64,000 bases of DNA from VYFG01 sp965213885 (GTDB lineage: Bacteria; Pseudomonadota; Gammaproteobacteria; Arenicellales; Poriferihabitantaceae), in assembly GCA_965213885.1 (NCBI GenBank), contig OZ243919.1:2356001-2420000 (forward strand), read 5' to 3'. The notes under the pieces were generated by a model that was not told the origin of the DNA, searched no databases, and worked only from the letters and a program-made list of their open reading frames with translations. This document shows positions 34,557-41,123 of this stretch, one piece after another. The translations under genes were made by a program, and so were the position numbers. How positions within the stretch are numbered: position 1 is the stretch's first letter; each line of letters starts with the position of its first letter.

Positions 34557-35476
34557 TCAGCCAGTCCTTCGCTCACGGAAGTCGTCGAATGATCGCTTAC
34601 GCCCGGAGAACCGATGGGCTGCCTCAACCCGGGCTCCCTGCTCGCGCGAATACTGCTGGCTGGCTGCCCAGCGACGACGAACGCTGCCAAGCACACTGGT
34701 CTCCGTCGACCGGCCGACCAGCCAGCGCGGCCCGGCATAAATTGACAGCGCAGTCTGGTCGAAGTCCCGTCCGCCATATTCTCTGAGCGTGATGTTGGTC
34801 CCCGTCCGCAGTCGCAGCCGATGGCTCAACGGATGCTGATACTCGCCGCCACCCCATAACACAACACCCAAGCCGGTGCGCGTACCCGAGTCCGCATCGC
34901 GCCGAAACGGCAGACCGTAAACATAGATGGTCCCGGCATCGGAAGCCGCATTGATGTTGCTGTCCGGCGCCAGCGTCGCGCCGAAATAGCCGCTCCAGCG
35001 CCGACGCGCACGCATAGCCTCGATAAAACGCTGCACGTTGGCGACGATCGCCGAGGGCGGCTCGCCCGCCAGCACGCGATCGAAATGCTTGCGCGATAAG
35101 GCATCCTCGCCCTTGAGAAAGAAGGCGCGCGCCAGCTCCGGCCGGTCGATCAGAATGGCGTGAAACGCCGCGATGGCCTCATCAAGCAACCCGGTTCGGT
35201 TCGATGCGGGTGTTTCCGGGTGTTTCCGGGCGTTGCGCAACGCCGAGTGCGGCCAGACCGACCAGAAACAGCACATCCGTTCGGTCCGGATGGTTGGGTG
35301 CCAGCGGACGCAAGACCGCCAGCGCCTCGGTGAACTGCCCCCGCTCAATCAGCGCTCTTGCATTGCCCACTGGTGAATCAGATGACAGCGGCAATGTCTC
35401 GGCGAAAGCGGTGGGGGACGTTCCGGCAAACAGTGATGAAGTAAATAAAAACGCAGGTCAGCGTAACGGAGCGCAT
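34557..35476 (-). pseudogene. Surface lipoprotein assembly modifier (Slam, DUF560) pseudogene
   Basis: Three frames together encode a Slam-like outer-membrane translocator: a signal peptide (MRSVTL.. from ATG 35476, then AFLFTSSLFAGTSPTAFAET after a one-base slip), a TPR-like segment (SPVGNARALIERGQFTEAL), and the conserved region ELARAFFLKGEDALSRKHFDRVLAG, LAPDSNINAASDAGTIYVYGLPF and GPRWLVGRSTETSVL broken across frames. The second slip is caused by an exact 10-base tandem repeat at 35211-35230: removing one copy joins RPETP to ASNRTGLLDEAI in one frame. The C-terminal barrel is truncated after about half its strands. Slam normally exports surface lipoproteins; here no intact product can be made. 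Confidence 0.75.
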
Positions 35477-35570
35477 AAAAATCAAGCCGCAAGACTGTAA
35501 TATCGGAAAATGAGCGCCGACTTGACCGAGCGCTGTTCGCTCCCAGTTAACAACGCAACGCCGGGGGTAG

Positions 35571-35828
35571 AAACGACCGGCCTACAAGAATGCGTGGAGA
35601 TATGCCAGACAGCGCAACCTGGTCACTTACGCTATCATCAAGCAACTCGACTATGTCAACGATATGCGCCTGGACGGGCTGTATCCGGGCTACTGGATTT
35701 AAGGATTGCAGGAAAATGCACTACAAGATGAATTTCAAACCAATATTCGGGTTTATCAATCGGGAGTGGCGATTAATCGTCCTGTAACCCTGCCAGATAC
35801 AACAACACAGTCGTTTTACCCGATATAG
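35571..35828 (+). pseudogene. Unassigned coding remnant with internal stop
   Basis: One plus-strand frame reads YKNAWRYARQRNLVTYAIIK then QLDYVNDMRLDGLYPGYWI, followed by TAA at 35700, and continues in the same frame with GLQENALQDEFQTNIRVYQS and GVAINRPVTLPDTTTQSFYPI until TAG. Both halves have normal protein composition, unlike the alternative frames. There is no start codon nearby and an upstream TAG (35568). I do not recognise the family. The likely explanation is a gene truncated on the 5' side and interrupted by a nonsense change, part of the same decayed island as the Slam pseudogene. The rest of the 35477-35880 gap shows nothing. Confidence 0.4.
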
Positions 35829-35880
35829 CTGTGTCCAGACAGCCCGCCAGAATCGCCGTCACCACATGACGGCGAAATTG

Positions 35881-37026
35881 TCAATTCTTCTGGTAGACGA
35901 TATCCGCCCCATCCACCCGGTGGGCAAAGTCCTTCAAATTGTTGGCGTCCAGAGTATAGCTCCAGCCCCCGATCGAAATATTCGGCAGGGTCACGTCGCC
36001 GATGGCGATACGTTGCGCCCCCTGCCATAGGGACTGACTCCTTATGTTGTCGTCACGATCAGCCAGGATCACGTCACGATCTCCTTCCTCGTTGCCATCC
36101 AAGTCGAAGATGTCGTATCCCGTCGAGCCGTTCATGAAGTCCGAGCCCGGGCCACCGACAAGCCAGTCGCGGCCACGACCTCCCCACAGGAAATCATTGC
36201 CGGCGCCGCCGTAAAGCCGGTCGTTACCCCGGCCGCCATAAAGCCGGTCGTTGCCCGTCTCACCATACAGATAGTCGTCGCCCCGCTGGCCTCGCAGTAT
36301 ATCGTCTCCCGGTCCGCCGTAAAGCCGGTCGTTGCCCCGGCCACCGCCCAGAAGGTCATCACCCGACCCACCCTGCAGCAGGTCATCGCCGTCCATGCCG
36401 TAGTAGCGCTTGGTTCCCGTGTCGGTCAACTTCTCGCATTGCTGATGTACGGTGCTTTCCCAGCAACCCAGTTCCTCGAACGACCCACTCCACTGCGAGC
36501 TGGTCTTCCCTTGCTTATACACGTTACCATCCGGGCTGATCTGGTCATTTCCGTCGCTCCCGTAGACGGTGTCGTTGCCCCCGCCAGTAAAAATGTCGAC
36601 GCCGGCCTCATCTGCATTGATTTGCATGGTGTACTCCAGACCCTCCGGCATGTCCGGTTCGAAATCCAATCGCTGGTTCTTGTACTTCTGCGCCCGAACC
36701 CGGTCGTCTCCGTTGGTTCCCACTATGCTGTAAGCCCAATGATCTCCATTGCTAAATAGACCTCTATCTCTGACAGCCTGAGAAGGGGTATAAACCATCC
36801 ACCTGTGCCAAAGGCCGCTGTGGTACCAGGAGCTTGTCAGAGTGTGTCCTTTCTCATAAGCACGGACGGTGAAAGACGGCGCCCTGCCGAAGGGATCGAC
36901 CTGACCCTCAATTTCTGAAGGGATTGCCAATTCCACTTCAAATTCGTCTTCTGCGGCTATCACGGGCATTGCGAAGACGCACGCCAGTGCTGCCAGCGGA
37001 GCAAAAAGAATCTTTCTCGAAATCAT
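35881..37026 (-). CDS. RTX calcium-binding repeat protein with Sec signal peptide
   Basis: The product is 381 residues: a signal peptide (MISRKILFAPLAALACVFA..MPVIAA), a region to about residue 110 without recognised domain, and hemolysin-type calcium-binding nonapeptides. An early pair (GTNGDDRV, GGGNDTVYGSDGNDQI) is followed by an array of at least ten G-G-x-G-x-D-x-L/F-x repeats in about residues 220-300. RTX proteins usually leave by a type I system through a C-terminal signal and lack an N-terminal signal peptide, so export here is probably Sec-dependent to the periplasm or surface. The ATG at 37026 has GAGG 7 bases upstream. A Slam pseudogene is nearby, but a functional link is not established. 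Confidence 0.8.
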   Translation of the reverse strand: MISRKILFAPLAALACVFAMPVIAAEDEFEVELAIPSEIEGQVDPFGRAPSFTVRAYEKGHTLTSSWYHSGLWHRWMVYTPSQAVRDRGLFSNGDHWAYSIVGTNGDDRVRAQKYKNQRLDFEPDMPEGLEYTMQINADEAGVDIFTGGGNDTVYGSDGNDQISPDGNVYKQGKTSSQWSGSFEELGCWESTVHQQCEKLTDTGTKRYYGMDGDDLLQGGSGDDLLGGGRGNDRLYGGPGDDILRGQRGDDYLYGETGNDRLYGGRGNDRLYGGAGNDFLWGGRGRDWLVGGPGSDFMNGSTGYDIFDLDGNEEGDRDVILADRDDNIRSQSLWQGAQRIAIGDVTLPNISIGGWSYTLDANNLKDFAHRVDGADIVYQKN

Positions 37027-37142
37027 AATGTCCTCAATATTCCAGCCCATCTCTTTTTGTGCAAAATTACCAATGATCGGACAACAATCCAATTTGCCGG
37101 TCACCTCGTGTCAAAACACGCCAAACTGATCCATTTAATGGT

Positions 37143-37166
37143 ACCCCCGTGCCACTGTGAGGTGCA
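37143..37166 (+). repeat. Left terminal inverted repeat of the IS30 element
   Basis: ACCCCCG-TGCCACTGTGAG and following GTGCA match the complement of the right end with one gap and a few substitutions. The base run CCCCCGTGCC is also the outer boundary of the 59-bp copy at 50.3 kb, which supports this as a true element end. Confidence 0.55.
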
Positions 37167-37262
37167 ACACCGGATAAGTCGCCTGAGTGCTTGAAGGAGA
37201 GCGGATTGCGGCGGGCCAGGTGATGGTCAACAATCTCTGTTTGCTACAACGGAGGATTGTCG

Positions 37263-38264
37263 ATGCCTGTTGGCTACCACCACCTGACCCATTGCGAACG
37301 ATGCCAGATCAACACCCTGTTGCATAGGGGCCTGTCGCAACGGGAGATTGCCCACGATCTCGGACGGGACCCCGGGACGATCTCCCGGGAGATGTCGTGG
37401 GGCCGGGGGCAGCGGGGCTACCGGCCCAAGCAGGCCCATGGCAAGGCGACGTCCCGGCGCCATGAAGCCTCGGCAGTACCGCGCAAGATGACTCCCGATC
37501 TTTGGAGAGTGGTGGAAGGCCGACTGAAGGAAGGATGGAGCCCGGAACAGATTGCGGGCCGGTATCGGCAGCTGGGCGAGGTGATGGCGGGGAAGGAGTG
37601 GATCTACCAGCATGTACGGGCGGACCGACGGACGGGAGGCACCCTGTACCGGCACCTGCGTCGCCGTGGCAAGAAGCCGAACTGGCGCGGTGGGCGGCAT
37701 GCCGGACGCGGTCACATACCCGGCCGGGTGGACATTGGCGAGCGTCCCTGGGTGGTGGAGGAGAAGTCCCGGATCGGGGACTGGGAGCTCGATACGATCA
37801 TCGGAGCGAGGCACCGGGGCGCTCTGGTGTCGTCGGTGGACCGGGGTTCGAAGTTTACCTTCCTGGAGCGGGTCGAGGTGAAGACCGCGGCGGCGGTGAC
37901 CACGGCGCTCACCCGGCGCATGGGGCCGATTCGAGACCGGGTTCACACTCTCACGGCGGACAACGGCAAGGAGTTTGCGGGGCACCGGGAGATTTCGGAT
38001 TCGCTGGGAGCGGGCTTCTACTTCGCCACTCCCTACCATTCCTGGGAGCGGGGACTGAACGAACACACCAACGGCCTGGTGCGCCAGTACTTCCCGAAGG
38101 GGACGGACTTCCGCCAGGTGACGGAGGCGCAGGTCCGGGCGGTGGAAGATCGGCTCAATCACCGACCCCGCAAGGTGCTGGGGTATCGCACGCCCGCGGA
38201 GGTCTTCGCCGGGCCCTGGTCCCCCCCTGAAGGCGGCGACATCGCCGGTCCGGGCATCTCGTGA
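37263..38264 (+). CDS. IS30-family transposase
   Basis: A 333-residue DDE transposase. The N-terminal helix-turn-helix is LSQREIAHDLGRDPGTISREM, followed by the second DNA-binding part (WSPEQIAGRY). The catalytic triad is Asp177 in GDWELDTIIG, Asp233 in LTADNGKEF and Glu262 in SWERGLNEHTNGLVRQYFPKG. The gene is uninterrupted and of usual length, so the element may still be active. ATG 37263 was preferred to TTG 37257; GGAGG lies at 37251-37255. Confidence 0.95.
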   Translation: MPVGYHHLTHCERCQINTLLHRGLSQREIAHDLGRDPGTISREMSWGRGQRGYRPKQAHGKATSRRHEASAVPRKMTPDLWRVVEGRLKEGWSPEQIAGRYRQLGEVMAGKEWIYQHVRADRRTGGTLYRHLRRRGKKPNWRGGRHAGRGHIPGRVDIGERPWVVEEKSRIGDWELDTIIGARHRGALVSSVDRGSKFTFLERVEVKTAAAVTTALTRRMGPIRDRVHTLTADNGKEFAGHREISDSLGAGFYFATPYHSWERGLNEHTNGLVRQYFPKGTDFRQVTEAQVRAVEDRLNHRPRKVLGYRTPAEVFAGPWSPPEGGDIAGPGIS

Positions 38265-38460
38265 CCCACGGGAGGGGCCCCGCTCGGCCGGAAGGCGCCG
38301 GGCAGGCCCTTGCGCCGGCGAATGGCCTCTGTCCGTATCCCCCGGAGTCGGGATTGACGCCATTTCCGGCCGGAATGGGCGCCCAGGGGCGCTGATTTTC
38401 CGTCGCCGCCGCGATCCCTCCATTCGGGCTACGCCCTCATTCCGGGATAGCGGCGAGGGA

Positions 38461-38485
38461 TGCACTTCGGAGTGGAAGCGGGGGT
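38461..38485 (+). repeat. Right terminal inverted repeat of the IS30 element
   Basis: TGCACTTCGGAGTGGAAGCG followed by GGGGT pairs with the left end as described for the element. The next bases (CATAAAAGAC) mark the change to AT-rich non-IS sequence. Confidence 0.5.
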
Positions 38486-38831
38486 CATAAAAGACAATGA
38501 CTTAGGCCTATTATTCGAATCCTGCTCGGGATTGTGGGGCAAAGATTGCGCCCTGATATCTATCTTTCATACAAGATAAACCTGCAAGAATCCGCATCTG
38601 CATGATTCTCAGAAAAACTGAACAAATATGTCGCGTACCCCGAATCGCCTGCGCCTTTACTGGCACCCGTAAATAGGTAATACTATCCTCCGCAAAATTG
38701 GCCGGGGTGCCCGCCCGAAGGTGCACCTGCACGTATCAAACCGATCAACCCAACTTTGCAATTCTGAAGCATTGCATGAATCGTTTTCACTCAATCTTCC
38801 CTGACACTACTTTATAAGGAGTACCTGCAAC
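38486..38831. other. Leader region of the TRAP operon
   Basis: The 346 bases are AT-rich and contain no convincing gene. An inverted repeat AGAATC (38587-38592) / GATTCT (38604-38609) with an 11-nt spacer could be an operator. The last bases before dctP carry AAGGAG 12 bases ahead of ATG, a good ribosome-binding site. The promoter could not be placed with confidence. The IS30 end is only 346 bases from the dctP start, so the insertion could affect its expression. Confidence 0.4.
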
Positions 38832-39917
38832 ATGAAACGTCGTGATCTATTGAAAGGTGGTGCGGCCGTTGCCGCCGGTGCCACCACTCTGGCGGCTCCC
38901 GCCATTGCCCAGGAACGCATCGAGATTGCCATGGTGTCCACCTGGCCCAGGGATTTCCCCGGCCTCGGCACCGGCGCCCAGCGCTTTGCCCAGCGATTGA
39001 TCGATATCAGCGACGGTCGCTTCCAGGTGGAGTACTTCGCCGCCGGCGAACGGGTCGGCGCCTTCGACTCCTTCGATGAGGTCGCATCCGGCAATGCCCA
39101 GATCTACCATGCGGCGGACTACTACTGGAAAGGCAAGCATCCTGCCTGGGCCTATTTCACCGCGGTCCCCTTCGGCCTGACCTACACCGAGATGAATGCG
39201 TGGATACGCTTCGGCGGCGGCCAGGAACTGTGGGATGAACTGGCCGGCGAATCCGGTCTGAAGAACCTGATGTGCGGTAATACCGGCGTACAGATGGGGG
39301 GCTGGTTCCGCAAGGAAATGGAATCCGCCGATGATTTCAAGGGCCTCAAGATGCGTATTCCCGGTCTCGGGGGCGACGTGCTGGCCCAGCTGGGCGCATC
39401 CCCCGTGTCGCTGCCGGGCGGCCAGATCTACGAGAACCTGATCTCCGGGGCCATTGACGCCACCGAATGGGTCGGACCCTGGAACGACGCCGCCATGAAG
39501 TTCTACGAGGCTGCCAAGTACTACTACTATCCCGGCATGCACGAACCCGGCCCCATGCTGGCCGCCGGCATCAACAAGGACTTCTGGGAGGGCCTGTCCA
39601 ATTCCGACAAGGTCATGGTCGAATCGGCCGCCTCCATGGAAAACGATGTCATGATGTCGGAGTTCAATGCCAACAACGGCGCATCGCTGACCAAGCTCAT
39701 CAACGAGCAGGGCGTCCAGCTTCGCAAGTTCAGCGATGAGATTTACGACTCCTTCGGCGAAGCCGCCGACGCGGTGTTCGCGGAAACCGTGGAACACAGT
39801 GACCTTGCCCGGCGGGTGCACGAAAGCTTCCTCAGGGCCCGCGCCGACATCGGTGCCTGGCAGAAGATCGCCGACCAGGAGTACCTGCGCCAGCGCAACC
39901 GGGTCACCGGAATCTGA
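38832..39917 (+). CDS. dctP: TRAP transporter periplasmic substrate-binding protein (TakP-like)
   Basis: A 361-residue periplasmic receptor with a twin-arginine-type signal (MKRRDLLKGGAAVAAGATTLAAPAIAQ). The mature part resembles TakP and related 2-oxo-acid binding proteins: VEYFAAGERVGAFDSFDEV, GWFRKEMESADDFKGLKMRIPGLGG (with the conserved Arg that contacts carboxylate), and GAIDATEWVGPWND followed by YYYYPGMHEPG. It should bind a small organic acid and present it to the DctQM permease encoded next. A perfect hairpin after the gene (39972-40001) probably lets the receptor be made in excess. Confidence 0.92.
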   Translation: MKRRDLLKGGAAVAAGATTLAAPAIAQERIEIAMVSTWPRDFPGLGTGAQRFAQRLIDISDGRFQVEYFAAGERVGAFDSFDEVASGNAQIYHAADYYWKGKHPAWAYFTAVPFGLTYTEMNAWIRFGGGQELWDELAGESGLKNLMCGNTGVQMGGWFRKEMESADDFKGLKMRIPGLGGDVLAQLGASPVSLPGGQIYENLISGAIDATEWVGPWNDAAMKFYEAAKYYYYPGMHEPGPMLAAGINKDFWEGLSNSDKVMVESAASMENDVMMSEFNANNGASLTKLINEQGVQLRKFSDEIYDSFGEAADAVFAETVEHSDLARRVHESFLRARADIGAWQKIADQEYLRQRNRVTGI

Positions 39918-39971
39918 TCGGGCCTTCTGCCGATTACCTGCCGGGTGACTGAAACCGGTCTCCGGTTACCT

Positions 39972-40001
39972 GGAAAACGGAGCCTGTTGGCTCCGTTTTC
40001 C
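39972..40001 (+). terminator. Perfect hairpin between dctP and dctQ (attenuator or partial terminator)
   Basis: GGAAAACGGAGCC and GGCTCCGTTTTCC pair perfectly (13 bp) around the tetraloop TGTT, 55 bases after the dctP stop and 64 before dctQ. The T-run lies inside the stem, not after it, so termination is probably partial. Such hairpins commonly protect the upstream message and lower expression of the permease genes. Confidence 0.6.
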
Positions 40002-40065
40002 GGTTCTTCACATCGATAAATCGACGCCAGGCAACGCCGCGGTACAAGACTCCCGCCATGGATCC

Positions 40066-41121
40066 ATGTTGATTCGCCTGCTGGAAATCGCTGCCGGCTA
40101 CCCGCGGCTCCTGCGGGTGCTGGCCGCCCTGATGGTGGCGGCGGTGATGCTGTTTCTCGTCGACAATTTCTTGGTGTACTGGACCGAGTGGCCCGGCATC
40201 GGCGCGTTGCTCACCCACCTGGGACTCCTGACCCCAGCGAGGAATTTCAAGGCGCTCGAGGGTTTCGTGCTCATCGCCGGATGGATCCAGTTTTTCCTGT
40301 TTGTGGCCATCTCGCTACTGGTCGTCTGGTGGGTGTTCCGCACGCCCGGGCGGGACATGGATGACGATGCCCGCCTGTTCGATGCCCTGGCCTCCTACTT
40401 TACCCGCATGGCCTTCTGGGCCGTCCTGCTGGTCGGTCTCGCCGATTCCATGATCTCCTTCCTGCGGGTGGAGGGATTCCTTTCCGCCATCGTCGGCGAT
40501 CACCTCACCACGCAGCTTGGCCGCTCCATATTCCGGGGCTCCTGGGTTCACTACCCGCTCGTGGGCATCGCCGCCGTCATCGCCCTGTTTTCCCGTTCCA
40601 TCGGTTTCATCTGGCTGTCACTGATGATCGTCGCCGCGGAGTTCACGATCGTCATCTCCCGCTTCGTGTTCTCCTACGAGCAGGCCTTCCAGGGAGACGT
40701 CGTGCGCTTCTGGTATGCCGGCCTGTTCCTGTTCGCCAGCGCCTACACACTGATGCACGACGGCCACGTGCGCGTGGATGTGCTGTACGCCAATTTTTCC
40801 GAGCGCGGCCAGGCCGTGACCAACACCCTCGGTTCGCTGCTGCTGGGCCTGCCGCTTTGCTGGACTATCCTGATCCTCGGCACCAGCAGCCGGGGCAGCA
40901 TCATCATCAGCCCGCTACTGAGCTACGAAATCTCCCAGAGTGGATTCGGCATGTACACCAAGTACCTGATGGCCGCCTACCTGATGGTGTTCGCCCTTAC
41001 CATGGCGATCCAGTTCGTCAGTTTCTTTCTTTCGAATATGGCGCAGTTCACCGTCCGCGAGGACGACCCGGGCGCGGTCCGGGTTGAACCGGGGAACGCG
41101 CCCCGCCGGTTGGAGGCCTGA
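40066..41121 (+). CDS. dctQ: TRAP transporter small permease subunit
   Basis: A 351-residue membrane protein, longer than the usual 160-200. Hydrophobic segments are at about residues 18-35, 65-90, 115-140, 160-210, 235-255, 260-285 and 300-325. The TRAP small-permease signature lies in the second half (GLFLFASAYTLMHDGHVRVDVLY, near 225). The N-terminal 150 residues add extra helices, as in the TakP-type group. The last residues overlap no gene; the large permease starts 2 bases after the stop, so the two are translationally linked. Confidence 0.82.
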   Translation: MLIRLLEIAAGYPRLLRVLAALMVAAVMLFLVDNFLVYWTEWPGIGALLTHLGLLTPARNFKALEGFVLIAGWIQFFLFVAISLLVVWWVFRTPGRDMDDDARLFDALASYFTRMAFWAVLLVGLADSMISFLRVEGFLSAIVGDHLTTQLGRSIFRGSWVHYPLVGIAAVIALFSRSIGFIWLSLMIVAAEFTIVISRFVFSYEQAFQGDVVRFWYAGLFLFASAYTLMHDGHVRVDVLYANFSERGQAVTNTLGSLLLGLPLCWTILILGTSSRGSIIISPLLSYEISQSGFGMYTKYLMAAYLMVFALTMAIQFVSFFLSNMAQFTVREDDPGAVRVEPGNAPRRLEA

Positions 41122-41123
41122 CC

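Larger units (their letters stand above)
37143..38485 (+). mobile_element. IS30-family insertion sequence, about 1.34 kb
   Basis: The element contains one intact IS30 transposase gene. Imperfect terminal repeats are proposed at 37143-37166 (ACCCCCGTGCCACTGTGAGG..) and 38461-38485 (complement begins ACCCCCGCTTCCACTCCGAA..), about 20 of 24 positions matching with one gap. No clear target duplication was found next to them. The 220 bases between the transposase stop and the right end are non-coding. A 59-bp copy of the left end lies inverted at 50323-50381. The ends are my reading and need comparison with ISfinder. Confidence 0.65.

Noticed and set aside
35881..37026. CRISPR-like direct repeats
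   Set aside because: The repeating DNA encodes RTX nonapeptides in frame; there are no uniform spacers and no cas genes.
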